A DNA stretch of 64,000 nucleotides from assembly GCA_964404255.1 (NCBI GenBank), contig CAYOJJ010000009.1:1-64000 (forward strand). The letters are read 5' to 3'. Positions 16,872-26,367 of the stretch are shown here, one piece after another. The translations under genes and the position numbers were made by a program. Numbering within the stretch: the stretch's first letter is position 1; every line of letters begins with the position of its first letter. The notes beneath the pieces are model-generated. The model did not search any database. It saw nothing but the letters and a program-made list of their open reading frames with translations, and was not told where the DNA came from. The DNA comes from JAFDZW01 sp964404255 (GTDB lineage: Bacteria; Bacteroidota; Ignavibacteria; Palsa-1295).

Positions 16872-18907
16872 CAGTGTACGATAAGCAGACGATGATATTC
16901 TTTTTGACCGCTACTGGTAATGATCTCGAGCCGGTAGGTCCCGGAATGAAGAGTAGATAGATCCAAACGGGCAAATTCCTGTCCGGCACTCATCGATCCG
17001 GAATAGACTTCCCGGCCGATAGCATCGATAATATGAAGCTCTACTGTTTCGCTGCTCAGACCGGAAATAGTAACGATACCTGAGCTCGGGGTCGGATATA
17101 TTTCCCAGGCCGTATGATTTTCAATGGTGGAAATACCGGACGTCGTTTTTATTATGGTGTCGCCGATATAAAAATAGAAAGAAGAATCCGGCGCCGTTCT
17201 TGGAAGGAGTGTTGCAGTATCGGCGCCATCGGTTGCCTTAACATAATATCGTATCAGCGTCCCTTTAGCCAGCGCCGGGAATGTTGCCGAATAGATCAGC
17301 GAATCTTCCGCTAAACCTAAAAGCAATGAATTAGAAAACGTACTATCATTGACAGAGTATACGATCTCTGCCTGCTTGATCTTATTATTCGCTGCGATCG
17401 GCACACAGACCGAATAGATCGTATCGTGGCGGGAAAGCCGTTGGTGACCGATGATCGTACCGAGCTTTAATGCGGCATTGTAGGCATCGAGTCGTCCATG
17501 TCCGTAACTATTATTTGCCAGTTGCGATTCGAATAGGATGCCCGTTTGCAAAATAGCATTGCGGATTTGTTGTGCTGTAGCTTCAGGATGAGCCTCTTTT
17601 ATTAACGTGCAAGCACCTGATAGCAGGGGAGTAGCATCTGAGGTACCCGTAGCATTGAATTGAATGCCATTTTGATCGTAGGTAGGAATATCCACTCCGG
17701 GAGCACAAATGTCCGGTTTTATACGGCCATCCGGTGTCGGCCCGTTAGAAGAAAATGAAGCGATCGTATCGTCGATTCGCAGTGCACCACAGGAAAGAAT
17801 GCTATCGGCATCCGAAGGAGTGAGCAACGCTGGCGGATCCTGAAAGCCGGCATTTCCTGCGGCTGTACAAACCAGCACTCCAAGACGAACAGCCCGCTGG
17901 ACCGCTTTTGCGGAGATCGTAGTCTTGCCATCGAGATCGGGATATTCATAGCTTACAAACCCGCTATCGAAACCACGATATCCAAGCGATGAAGAAGTAA
18001 TATCCACGCCGCGGGATTCCATCCATTCAAGCGCTGCCGCATAATTATCTTCTTCGAGGGGTGTTTCGCTTCTGAGATCTTCCGTTTTTGCCAGCATGAT
18101 TGCAGCATTATATCCCGGGCCGATAACGGAATCGGGATAATAGCCGGTAGCAATGGCCATGACAGCAGAACCGTGACCATCCTGATTCCAGACGTCGTTC
18201 TCCTGATTGGAAGTAATGGAATCATGAAAAATAAAATCGTATTCACCGATAACGTTACGGGTTTTGACGACGTCCATATTCCGCCAGTTAAATCCGCAAT
18301 CAAGAATACCGAGAGTTACCCCTTTGCCGGAGAATCCCATTTTATGCAATGGGACGGCATTGATCTTATTCAATACTTCGGCTGAAAACCCGTAATGATT
18401 TACAATCGTATCGTAGCCGCAGTATTGATCGCTCGGGGTAGCAGTCAGCGATAGTAACGGTGAAGCAGATACCCCTTGACCGGTAACGCCGGAGTTGACT
18501 CGCGTAGCGATCGGTACGATGTCTTGTATGAAATGGTAATGCTTCAGCGCCTTAAGCTGAGTTGTAGTTAGATCGGCAGAAATAGCATTAAGCCATCGCG
18601 ATGCCGTTAAGCAATGAATACCGCTATGGGACACTGCTTCAAGATAGGCTTTATCGAGAGGTGCATCCTCAATGGAAATAACATCGGCATCATTAACCGT
18701 ATGCATCGCCTGCTTACGACGCTCGATTGTGGCGGGCGATAGCAATGACCGTGCTTGTTCAAACACGGGGGTACCGGGTTTGAAAGAGCCTGCGGATATT
18801 CCTTTATCTTTAAAGACGATCCAATATCGTCCCCCTGCGTTTGCCGTAATGGCAATGCATAGTACCAGTAGTATATAAAGATATCGTGAGAAGGTACGCA
18901 AAGACAC
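16871..18907 (-). CDS. Secreted subtilisin-family serine protease with T9SS sorting domain
   Basis: A 678-residue S8 peptidase starting at GTG 18907, directly after the MoxR stop codon. It has a signal peptide (about 1-24), a pro-region, and a complete catalytic set: Asp203 in ILDCGF, His245 in DGHGS, Asn352 in AAGNAG (oxyanion hole) and Ser423 in GTSDATP. A fibronectin-like segment follows, then a T9SS type A domain (starting TAWEIYPTPSSGIVTI; ending HSGTYRLEII). It should be exported through T9SS and cleave protein outside the cell or at the surface. Its place between moxR and a BatA-like gene, with 0-1 bp junctions, is unusual and suggests a shared function. Confidence 0.93.
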   Translation of the reverse strand: MSLRTFSRYLYILLVLCIAITANAGGRYWIVFKDKGISAGSFKPGTPVFEQARSLLSPATIERRKQAMHTVNDADVISIEDAPLDKAYLEAVSHSGIHCLTASRWLNAISADLTTTQLKALKHYHFIQDIVPIATRVNSGVTGQGVSASPLLSLTATPSDQYCGYDTIVNHYGFSAEVLNKINAVPLHKMGFSGKGVTLGILDCGFNWRNMDVVKTRNVIGEYDFIFHDSITSNQENDVWNQDGHGSAVMAIATGYYPDSVIGPGYNAAIMLAKTEDLRSETPLEEDNYAAALEWMESRGVDITSSSLGYRGFDSGFVSYEYPDLDGKTTISAKAVQRAVRLGVLVCTAAGNAGFQDPPALLTPSDADSILSCGALRIDDTIASFSSNGPTPDGRIKPDICAPGVDIPTYDQNGIQFNATGTSDATPLLSGACTLIKEAHPEATAQQIRNAILQTGILFESQLANNSYGHGRLDAYNAALKLGTIIGHQRLSRHDTIYSVCVPIAANNKIKQAEIVYSVNDSTFSNSLLLGLAEDSLIYSATFPALAKGTLIRYYVKATDGADTATLLPRTAPDSSFYFYIGDTIIKTTSGISTIENHTAWEIYPTPSSGIVTISGLSSETVELHIIDAIGREVYSGSMSAGQEFARLDLSTLHSGTYRLEIITSSGQKEYHRLLIVH

Positions 18908-19924
18908 TTATGCTTCCGAGACCAACCGGTCGATCAATTGGACAGTAGTAATTCCTTCGGCTTCAGCATTAAAATTCATCACTACACGATGACGAAGTAC
19001 CGGCACGGCGAGGGCACGAATATCTTCCTGCGAAGGAGTATAACGGCCGTTAAGCAATGCGCGAACTTTCGCTCCGAGTACAAGATATTGCGAAGCGCGC
19101 GGGCCGGCACCGTAGCTGACATACTTTTTAACAAAATCTGTAGCCGCCGAAGTTGCCGGGCGGGTCGAACCCACCAGCCGCACCGCATATTCGATCACAT
19201 TATCGGCAACCGGGACACAACGCACCAAATTCTGAAATTGGATCAGCTCAGCGGCAGAAAGAACTTTATGTAATTGGGGGACGTACTCGCTCGTCGTCGT
19301 CTTCACGATCTGCGCTTCTTCGGCTGCACTGGGATAATCAAGCCATAAGTTTAGCATAAACCGGTCGAGTTGGGCTTCCGGCAATGGATACGTACCTTCC
19401 TGCTCGATAGGGTTTTGCGTGGCGAGCACGAAGAACGGTTCGGAAAGTTTATAGGTCGTATTGGCTGCCGTTACGCTATGCTCCTGCATAGCTTCGAGAA
19501 GGGCTGCCTGTGTTTTTGGCGGCGTACGGTTTATTTCATCGGCAAGAATGATATTAGCAAAGATCGGCCCTTTAATAAACCGAAATTCTTTGGAGCCGGA
19601 GGAAATATTTTGTTCGAGGATCTCGGTGCCCGTAATATCGGAAGGCATGAGATCGGGGGTGAACTGAATACGGCTAAAATCAAGGTCGAGCACGTTGGCA
19701 AGCGTACTGATAAGAAGAGTCTTTGCCAACCCCGGAACACCAACCAACAGACAATGGCCTTTCGCAAGCAGGGCAATGAGCAATTCATCGACGATCTGTT
19801 CCTGACCGACAATGACCTTTGCTATTTCCTTTTTTGCCGAAGTATATTTTTTTACCAGATCCTGAGCATATTCCAGCTCTTTGCCGGCGAAACCATTGAC
19901 AGAAGTTACAGTACTTGTTTGCAC
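18908..19924 (-). CDS. MoxR family AAA+ ATPase
   Basis: A 338-residue MoxR-type AAA+ ATPase. Walker A is GVPGLAKT (62-69), Walker B is IILADEINRT (D129/E130), sensor 1 is in FVLATQNPIEQEGTYPLPEAQLDRF-type context near 167-190, and an arginine-rich C-terminal lid contains GASPRAS-like GAGPRASQYL. MoxR proteins use ATP to remodel or mature partner proteins, classically VWA and BatA-like partners in the membrane. The next two genes on the strand, a T9SS subtilisin and a BatA-type protein, follow without gaps. The start at 19924 is separated by 23 bp from the upstream M16 gene, so all five genes from 22586 down may form one operon. Confidence 0.93.
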   Translation of the reverse strand: MQTSTVTSVNGFAGKELEYAQDLVKKYTSAKKEIAKVIVGQEQIVDELLIALLAKGHCLLVGVPGLAKTLLISTLANVLDLDFSRIQFTPDLMPSDITGTEILEQNISSGSKEFRFIKGPIFANIILADEINRTPPKTQAALLEAMQEHSVTAANTTYKLSEPFFVLATQNPIEQEGTYPLPEAQLDRFMLNLWLDYPSAAEEAQIVKTTTSEYVPQLHKVLSAAELIQFQNLVRCVPVADNVIEYAVRLVGSTRPATSAATDFVKKYVSYGAGPRASQYLVLGAKVRALLNGRYTPSQEDIRALAVPVLRHRVVMNFNAEAEGITTVQLIDRLVSEA

Positions 19925-19947
19925 AGTTATCTAAAATGGATAAATTA

Positions 19948-21297
19948 TTACCAGATCGGGACGATCTCGACGTCACCGAATGACCGAAGCTCCGGTTCTA
20001 ATGCTTTAGCATCGCCGCTGATGGCAATGGTCAAGGCATCCGGTTGGATATGCAGGCCGGCAGCTTTCAACAGATCGTCGGTCGTGGTTGCAGCGACGGC
20101 ATCTCTAAACCGATCGAAGTAATCGGGAGCAAGACCATATAGGGTCAGGCTTGCGACACGGGCTGCTACCTGCTGAGGAGTTTCGATCGAGATCGGAAAA
20201 CTACCGATGATATAGCGCTGAACGGTTTCCAACTCACCGGGACCGACGGGCACCGAACGGATCGATCGCAACTCATTAACGATCTCAAGCGTCGCGGCAG
20301 CCGTCACTTCGGTACGTACTTCAGTTGAGACGATAAACGAGCCGCTTTGTTTCCTCGCATCGAAGAAGCTTCTGGCTCCATAGGTAAACCCATTGCGCTC
20401 GCGAAGGTTTTGATTGATCCTCGAATTAAAAAATCCACCAAGCAGCATATTGAGCACATAGCAGTGTACATAATCGGGCGAAGAACGGGTAATACCGAGG
20501 TGCCCGACGCGAAGAGCAGATTGTACGGCCTGTGGTTTTTCGACGAGGATAACTTTCGTCTTCGGGTTCGGTTCTATTGCCGGGCGGCTTGAAGAAGCGA
20601 GAACCGTATTACTCCATCCTGAAAATGCATCGCCGAGTTTTTGTACGATCTGTGATTCGCTTACATCGCCGGCAACAATAAAAAAGGCATTGGCCGGCAT
20701 ACAGATCGAAGCAAAAAATGCTTTCAATTGCTCGCTTTGCAGAGCCGATATCGAAGCTTCGGCGCCCGCTGCTTCAAAACCATAAGGATGAGCGCCATAA
20801 ATATCCTTGGAAAAAATGACATCGGCAAGGTAGCCGGGGTCGCTTTTGGCCTGGCGGATACCGGCAAGGCGTTGCGTCTTGATCCGGTCTACCTCTTCAG
20901 GAGCAAATACCGGATGCAGAACGACATCGGAAAGCAGGTCGATCGCTATATCGATATAGCGGGAAAGAACCGAAGTAGAGATCGTTGTCGAATCCCAGGA
21001 TGAACTTGCTCCGAGCGAACCACCGACGAAATCGATCGTCTCGGCGATCTGGGTAGCGCTTCGGGTAGCCGTTCCTTTGGTGAGTAATTCCGATGTAAGA
21101 GAAGCGAGCCCTTGTGTCTCTTTACTATCGAGCGAAGAACCGCTGCGCAAATACAGAGAAATACTAACCAGTGGCTGACTATGATTTTCTACCAGGTAGA
21201 CCGGCACTCCATTCGGAAGTTGTGTAGAAATAAACTTCGGAAAAGAGATCTGGGTAATAGAGCCTGGTAAAGGAGCGGTTGTACGGTCGACGATCAT
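19948..21297 (-). CDS. M16 family peptidase-like protein, inactive subunit
   Basis: From ATG 21297 the protein has 449 residues with the two-lobed M16 (pitrilysin/processing peptidase) fold. The HxxEH zinc motif is gone: the equivalent helix reads LASLTSELLTKG. The C-terminal substrate-binding region is kept, with the Arg/Tyr-type element SRINQNLRERNGFTYGARS. In two-gene M16 systems such a protein is the non-catalytic partner of an HxxEH subunit. Its ATG overlaps the stop of that subunit's gene (ATGA at 21294-21297), which supports a heterodimer. An in-frame ATG at 21333 would overlap further and is less likely. No signal peptide is visible, so a cytoplasmic location is likely. Confidence 0.87.
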   Translation of the reverse strand: MIVDRTTAPLPGSITQISFPKFISTQLPNGVPVYLVENHSQPLVSISLYLRSGSSLDSKETQGLASLTSELLTKGTATRSATQIAETIDFVGGSLGASSSWDSTTISTSVLSRYIDIAIDLLSDVVLHPVFAPEEVDRIKTQRLAGIRQAKSDPGYLADVIFSKDIYGAHPYGFEAAGAEASISALQSEQLKAFFASICMPANAFFIVAGDVSESQIVQKLGDAFSGWSNTVLASSSRPAIEPNPKTKVILVEKPQAVQSALRVGHLGITRSSPDYVHCYVLNMLLGGFFNSRINQNLRERNGFTYGARSFFDARKQSGSFIVSTEVRTEVTAAATLEIVNELRSIRSVPVGPGELETVQRYIIGSFPISIETPQQVAARVASLTLYGLAPDYFDRFRDAVAATTTDDLLKAAGLHIQPDALTIAISGDAKALEPELRSFGDVEIVPIW

Positions 21298-22586
21298 TCG
21301 GTTTCTCTCGGTGGGATATAGGAAATAACGCAACGCTGTTCGGGACGCAGATAGGTAGCGGCCGCAACTTGAACATCCGTCACAGTGATGGCATTATAAG
21401 CGGCAAGCACAATATTCGTGCGGGCGGTATCGGCAAAGAACGTGTACGCATGAGCTAACTGATCGGCCTTGCCGCTGGCAGTTACCCGACTTGCGACAAG
21501 CCTCATTTCCATTTTATTCTTTGCCTTCTGAAGTTCGGTCTCGTTAATGAGTTCTTCGCAAACCGAAGCAATAACGGAATCCAATGCTGCCTCGATCGGA
21601 TCGAGCTGTTGCTCCGGCCGATTGGCAACGGCATAAAACCACACCAGCCCGGGAGCTTCGCGCAGATCGACATACGATGAGACTTCGGAGGCTACTCTAT
21701 CGGTATAGATCAGCTTCTGGTACAATCTCGAGCTTCTTCCCGTCGATAGAATATCGGTAAGCAGATCGAGAGCCATGGCTTCTTTAGTACCCTCCGGAGG
21801 CATTCGATAAGAATAAAACACTGCCGGAAGCGGTACGGCTTCGGTTGTCACTACTTCGCGTCGTTCGCCTTGCTGAAGAGCTTCGGAAAAAACGGGTCGC
21901 ATGATCGGCGTTTTTCCTTTTGGGATCTCGCCAAAATATTTTTCGATGAGCGCTTTGGTTTTTCCTATCTCAATATCTCCGCTTATAACCAGTACCGCAT
22001 TTTCAGGTACATAGAACGAAGCATAAAAATCTTTTACATCGTCGAGCGTAGCTGCTTCGATGGTTTCCATATCGCCGATAACAGTCCACTTATAAGGAAA
22101 GCTGGTATAGGCAAGCCGCATCATGCGCTCGCTTAAGGAGCCATACGGTGTATTATCGTAGCGTTCGCGTTTTTCTTCTTTTACGACATCTTTCTGCGTT
22201 CTGAGACTGTCATCGCCAAGCACAAAACCGAGCATTCTATCGCTTTCGAGCCATAAGGCAAGTTCGAGTTGATGCGAAGGGAGTACTTCGTAATAATTCG
22301 TTTTGTCTTCGGTCGTATACGCATTGTTAAATCCACCCGCTTCGGTGATGTATTTATCGAAAGCGCCGCGCGGTACATTCGTCGATCCTTCGAACATTAA
22401 ATGTTCGAAGAGATGGGCAAAGCCGGCACGCGAGGGGGTTTCATTCTTGGAGCCGACATGAAAGGCAATATTTACACAGACGATCGGTGCTTTGTGATCT
22501 TCACATAAAATAATATGAAGACCGTTCTCCAGATCGTATTCGGTAAAGGTTATTGCACCCGGTTCAGTGGTGGTTTGAGTACTCAA
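21294..22586 (-). CDS. M16 family zinc metallopeptidase, catalytic subunit
   Basis: A 430-residue M16 peptidase with the inverted zinc motif HLFEH (H58, E61, H62) and a downstream VVKEEKRER segment carrying the third ligand (E137 or E138, about 75 residues after the motif, as is usual). The domain pair and the later SSRLYQKLI element fit the processing-peptidase group. It probably cleaves peptides as a heterodimer with the protein encoded immediately downstream. The N-terminus (MSTQTTTEPGAITF) shows no signal peptide. It is the first gene of a minus-strand run that continues through the inactive subunit to moxR. The MFS gene upstream is separated by a terminator at 22661-22693. Confidence 0.92.
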   Translation of the reverse strand: MSTQTTTEPGAITFTEYDLENGLHIILCEDHKAPIVCVNIAFHVGSKNETPSRAGFAHLFEHLMFEGSTNVPRGAFDKYITEAGGFNNAYTTEDKTNYYEVLPSHQLELALWLESDRMLGFVLGDDSLRTQKDVVKEEKRERYDNTPYGSLSERMMRLAYTSFPYKWTVIGDMETIEAATLDDVKDFYASFYVPENAVLVISGDIEIGKTKALIEKYFGEIPKGKTPIMRPVFSEALQQGERREVVTTEAVPLPAVFYSYRMPPEGTKEAMALDLLTDILSTGRSSRLYQKLIYTDRVASEVSSYVDLREAPGLVWFYAVANRPEQQLDPIEAALDSVIASVCEELINETELQKAKNKMEMRLVASRVTASGKADQLAHAYTFFADTARTNIVLAAYNAITVTDVQVAAATYLRPEQRCVISYIPPRETE

Positions 22587-22660
22587 AATATAGATAGTCG
22601 TAAATAGCTAAACATCAACGAGGGCTAAAAGAGGGAAGTTCGGGAGGCACCCGCTAAATT

Positions 22661-22693
22661 TTACGGCCCCGTTTTTCAAATACGGGGCCGTAA
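22661..22693 (-). terminator. Terminator downstream of the MFS gene
   Basis: TTACGGCCCCGT (22661-22672) and ACGGGGCCGTAA (22682-22693) form a 12-bp perfect stem around TTTTCAAAT. Read on the minus strand it follows the MFS stop codon at 22704 by 10 bp and precedes the M16 operon, separating the two transcripts. Confidence 0.75.
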
Positions 22694-22703
22694 TCAAATG
22701 GAA

Positions 22704-24005
22704 TTACAATATTTCGCCGGCAAATTCAGGCAGCGGCTCCTCTTCAGGTACTGCCCCGGAGCCAGGCGCGGGGAAGTGTTGGGGCGGAGTTACTTTGATC
22801 ATCCGGTCGATGAAGTACATCATAATGACCATCGCAATCATTGCTCCAACGACTACATATCCCAACGTGTCGTAATGCAGGATCATACCGGCAGATGTCT
22901 GGCCGACGATCTGGCCGGCCACAACGGCGGCAATACCACCGGCGATCTGCATCATAGCGGAGTTGACGCTCATAAAGGCGCCACGATCGGCCATGGTCGG
23001 CAAAGCCGTCATCGTTGCCGAAGCAGGGATCATTCGAGCCATCACTGCCGTAAAGAGCACAATGCTGATCGCGCAGGCAAGCCACAGCGGTGTAATACCA
23101 AGATTAGTATAAACGATCACCGAGGCCATGGCAACGACCGAACCGATGACAAATACTTTGAATTTGCCGATCTTATCGCTTAATTTTCCAACCAGTGGTC
23201 CTGCAAGCATCGAGAAAATGCCGGTTACCAGGTAAAGGATGGGTAATTCTTCAAGCGTCAGACCCATATTATGGGTGCCGAACGCGCTACCGAACGGCAT
23301 GAGCATAAACCCGCCGGAAGCCAGCGTGGACATTGCCAGGAAGCCAAAGACGTACTTCGGTTTCGAGACGGTTGTGAAGAGATGGTGCAGGGCATTTCTA
23401 TCCTGCGGCACTTTTAGATGCTCATCCACCGGCTGCATTTTCATCGCCATGATTATACCGGCAACTACACCGATAACGGCAATCATCCAGAAGCACCAAT
23501 GCCAGCCAAAATTATTGGCAAGCCAAAGGCCAATCGGAATACCTAATACCTGAGCGCCGGAAAACGACATTTGGATATAGCCCATAACGCGGCCACGAAC
23601 CTGCATAGCAAATATATCGGTAATGATAGCCATGCTGATCGAGCCAATGACACCGCCAAAGAGGCCGGTGACAATGCGCGCCATGAGCAGGAATTCAAAA
23701 TTTGGAGCTATGGCACAAAGCGCCGTTCCAAGGATGAAGCCTGCATAAAAGAAGAGCAGCAGTTTTTTACGATCGAATTTATCGGCAAAACCGGCAGCCA
23801 GAAGCCCGGAAGCTCCTGCACTGAAGGCATAGGCCGAAACCACCACCGAAAACTTCGACGGGGTGATATCGAGGGTTTTCATCAGGATAACGCCAAGCGG
23901 CGAGAGCACCATGAAGTCCAGAATAACTGTAAACTGCAGGAATGCCAGAACCGCAATGATGAATACCTGATACTGGGTAAATATTTTTTCTTTTGTCTGT
24001 GGCAT
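22704..24005 (-). CDS. MFS transporter
   Basis: From ATG 24005 the protein has 433 residues and about 12 hydrophobic segments. The first contains VFIIAVLAFLQFTVILDFMV, and LLAAGFADKFDRKKLL is the loop 2-3 motif of the major facilitator superfamily (G-x-x-x-D-R/K-x-x-R/K). The second half repeats it as LVGKLSDKIGKFKV. The arrangement fits DHA1-type drug or metabolite:H+ antiporters related to arabinose efflux permeases; the substrate is unknown. An in-frame ATG at 24026 is possible. The C-terminal tail is acidic. The gene is monocistronic: a terminator follows its stop and 425 bp of non-coding DNA precede its start. Confidence 0.88.
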   Translation of the reverse strand: MPQTKEKIFTQYQVFIIAVLAFLQFTVILDFMVLSPLGVILMKTLDITPSKFSVVVSAYAFSAGASGLLAAGFADKFDRKKLLLFFYAGFILGTALCAIAPNFEFLLMARIVTGLFGGVIGSISMAIITDIFAMQVRGRVMGYIQMSFSGAQVLGIPIGLWLANNFGWHWCFWMIAVIGVVAGIIMAMKMQPVDEHLKVPQDRNALHHLFTTVSKPKYVFGFLAMSTLASGGFMLMPFGSAFGTHNMGLTLEELPILYLVTGIFSMLAGPLVGKLSDKIGKFKVFVIGSVVAMASVIVYTNLGITPLWLACAISIVLFTAVMARMIPASATMTALPTMADRGAFMSVNSAMMQIAGGIAAVVAGQIVGQTSAGMILHYDTLGYVVVGAMIAMVIMMYFIDRMIKVTPPQHFPAPGSGAVPEEEPLPEFAGEIL

Positions 24006-24430
24006 ATTGTGTGATGCTAAGAACAACGGATTCCCGTTGATTAAATTGTACTAAGAGGTTTAAAAAGTGGTCAAAAAAAGAGTTTTTTGGCCGATTTGGT
24101 AGGGTAAGAAGAAGCTTTTAAATAGCTTTCAAGAGGGGGTACATATACCCTCTATAGTTTACTTGGCAGTGTCTTGTTTGTAGGTCACGGCTTGTCTAAC
24201 ACATCAAGAATGCTATATTGTTGCTAAAAAAAACAAATAGTTTTTGAGAGGGTGGACTTAATGTAAAAATGCCTCAATTTGGTGAGATACCATCGTTGTT
24301 TATTTGATTGGGCAAGATGGCAACGGAAAACAACTGTTCCTGCCGGCACTCGCTTTATCAGTATTAATGGATTGACTTCCAAAGGAGAGCCGGCAGAATA
24401 TCGGGATAAGGTCGTTAACCAGATACCAGT
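24006..24430. other. 425-bp intergenic region upstream of the MFS gene
   Basis: No convincing gene is present. A GA-rich/AT-rich stretch with an imperfect hairpin (AGAGGG at 24133 and CCCTCT at 24148-24153) lies about 130-150 bp upstream of the MFS start and could be an operator. At the other end, 24267-24434 (plus strand) is an open stretch of 55 codons ending TSKGEPAEYRDKVVNQIPV. Neighbouring frames contain complementary fragments (MPQFGEIPS and VYLIGQDGNGKQ), which suggests a decayed end of a secreted protein. The convergent LuxR-type gene ends at 24431. Confidence 0.4.
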
Positions 24431-24793
24431 TTAATTACTATTTCCTATTAAATGAGTTAGCAATGTACCTTTTTCCAGCCCGAGCTTGCGGCGGATACTG
24501 GTTCGATGGTTTTCCACGGTTTTTTCGCTGATGCCAAGCTTCTGGGCAATTTCCCAACTGGGAAACATACCCCGAACCAGAGCCGCAACGCGCAATTCCA
24601 TGGAGCTTAGTGATGGATAACGTTTCGATAGTTCTTGCAAATAGGTAGCATACAAGCCGCCGGATTGCAATTCTATTTGTTCCCAGGCGCGATGGCGCTT
24701 GGCCCGGGAACGTCGTCGTTGAATGGGGGTACCGATAGGTAACCCGACCGGATGGATGCGGTCATGGTCTGGCAGATGTTCTGTCGGATACAT
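24431..24793 (-). CDS. LuxR-type helix-turn-helix transcriptional regulator
   Basis: A 120-residue DNA-binding protein. The C-terminal 65 residues are a LuxR/NarL helix-turn-helix: LSSMELRVAALVRGMFPSWE, then IAQKLGISEKTVENHRTSIR, then RKLGLEKG, very close to the family consensus. The N-terminal half is basic and Pro/Arg-rich, without a receiver or autoinducer-binding domain, so this is a stand-alone output domain or part of a split two-component pair. It is divergent from rimO, with 248 bp between the two starts. Target genes are unknown. Confidence in the family is high, in the ATG start moderate. Confidence 0.85.
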   Translation of the reverse strand: MYPTEHLPDHDRIHPVGLPIGTPIQRRRSRAKRHRAWEQIELQSGGLYATYLQELSKRYPSLSSMELRVAALVRGMFPSWEIAQKLGISEKTVENHRTSIRRKLGLEKGTLLTHLIGNSN

Positions 24794-25041
24794 AGATGTC
24801 TGGGATATATTGTCTTCCTGACAAAATTAGTATGGGTGGCTCTAAATGTCATTACTCTACTTCTACTCTATTTACTGCGATAATTTCAGTCCGTTTGCAA
24901 CAGGTAATCATCAGTATCATAAAAACGGCCTGACAATGGATGAACGAAATAGTTAGACGAGACAGAGCAAATATAAGCAATTTTAGGGATGGGTGAGATC
25001 ATACGCAACCGCCCGAACGCCGTCACTGTTACTACTCTTTA

Positions 25042-26367
25042 GTGAATATCCAACGCCCTAATAACCGCCAAAAAGTATCGATCGTAACGCTTGGCTGTGA
25101 AAAGAATACCGTCGATTCCGAGATCTTAATGGGTGGCCTGCGTTCGAGTGGCGTAGAGCTTTCCCGCGATCCCGAGCATGCCGATATTATCATCCTTAAT
25201 ACCTGCGGGTTTATCGATACGGCAAAAAAGGAATCCATCGATTCGATTCTCGAAGCCCTCGAGATGAAAAAGAACGGGGATGTGAGGGAAGTCTATGTGG
25301 CCGGCTGTTTATCGGAACGCTATCAGGGAGAGCTTCGCGAAGAACTTCCCGAAGTCGATGGCTTTTTCGGCACTCAGGATTTCGAGCGTATTATCAAAAC
25401 CGTTGTTCCTGAAGCTATTCTTGGCCCTGATCTTAAGCGTGACCTTCTCGGTGAGCGAGTCCTCACTACTCCAAAGCACTATGCGTATGTAAAAATCAGC
25501 GAGGGATGCGATAATCCCTGCTCGTTCTGCGCTATCCCGATCATGAGGGGTGGGCATCGTTCTAAAGGAATCGAAGAACTGGCATTTGAAGCAATGATGC
25601 TTGCTTCTTCCGGTGTAAAAGAACTGGTGCTTATTGCCCAGGACCTGACCTATTATGGCCTTGATCTGGAAAACCGCCGGATGCTTTCCGATCTTCTGCG
25701 CCGTCTGGTGAAAGTCAATGGTATTGAATGGATCCGGCTTATGTATGCCTATCCGGCAAAATTTCCTCTGGATATTTTAGAAGTAATGGCCAACGAGGAA
25801 AAGATCGTAAAGTATCTCGATATACCTGTCCAGCATGCATCAACGGAAGTATTGAAGTCGATGCGCCGGGGTATTACCCGCCGCGCAACCGAAGATCTTA
25901 TCGGTACGATCCGCGATACGGTGCCCGGCATAGCGCTACGCACGACACTTATAACCGGCTACCCGACCGAAGGCGAGGAAGAATTTGCAGAGCTTGAAGA
26001 ATTCGTCGAACAGATGCGGTTCGATCGTCTTGGTGTCTTTACTTATTCCGTGGAAGATGGTACGACAGCCGAGCCGCTCGGGGATACTGTCGAGCATTCC
26101 GAAAAACTCCGCCGGCAGGCCCGCTTGATGGATATTCAACGGGAAGTTTCAGAAGAATTGAATCAGGCAAAACTTGGTAAGGAGCTGAAAGTACTAGTCG
26201 ATCGTGCCGAAGATGGGTTCTTCTATGGCCGCACTGAAGCGGATGCTCCCGAAGTAGATGCGGAGATCAAACTTCATAGCGACCGTCTGCTTTCCTTTGG
26301 TGATATTGTTACGGCAGTGGTTACAGCAGCCGATGAATTCGATCTTGAGGGCCGCGTACTGGCATAA
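25042..26367 (+). CDS. rimO: Ribosomal protein S12 methylthiotransferase
   Basis: A 441-residue radical SAM enzyme that adds a methylthio group to an aspartate of ribosomal protein S12. It starts at GTG 25042. The N-terminal UPF0004 domain has its three cluster cysteines in TLGCEKNTVDSE, LNTCGF and VAGCLSERY. The radical SAM site is CDNPCSFC, with AIPIMRGGHRSK after it, and RGITRRATEDLI and RTTLITGYPTEGEEEF follow. A TRAM domain closes the protein (LKVLVDRAEDGFFYGR). The signatures TLGCEKN and YLDIPVQHAS favour RimO over MiaB. The following gene's probable ATG lies 35 bp inside its end, so expression of the downstream operon may depend on rimO. Confidence 0.96.
   Translation: MNIQRPNNRQKVSIVTLGCEKNTVDSEILMGGLRSSGVELSRDPEHADIIILNTCGFIDTAKKESIDSILEALEMKKNGDVREVYVAGCLSERYQGELREELPEVDGFFGTQDFERIIKTVVPEAILGPDLKRDLLGERVLTTPKHYAYVKISEGCDNPCSFCAIPIMRGGHRSKGIEELAFEAMMLASSGVKELVLIAQDLTYYGLDLENRRMLSDLLRRLVKVNGIEWIRLMYAYPAKFPLDILEVMANEEKIVKYLDIPVQHASTEVLKSMRRGITRRATEDLIGTIRDTVPGIALRTTLITGYPTEGEEEFAELEEFVEQMRFDRLGVFTYSVEDGTTAEPLGDTVEHSEKLRRQARLMDIQREVSEELNQAKLGKELKVLVDRAEDGFFYGRTEADAPEVDAEIKLHSDRLLSFGDIVTAVVTAADEFDLEGRVLA

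Noticed and set aside
19370..20122. A 250-codon plus-strand frame opposite moxR and the inactive M16 gene
   Set aside because: It crosses the boundary of two genes with clear motifs on the other strand and shows no domain of its own.
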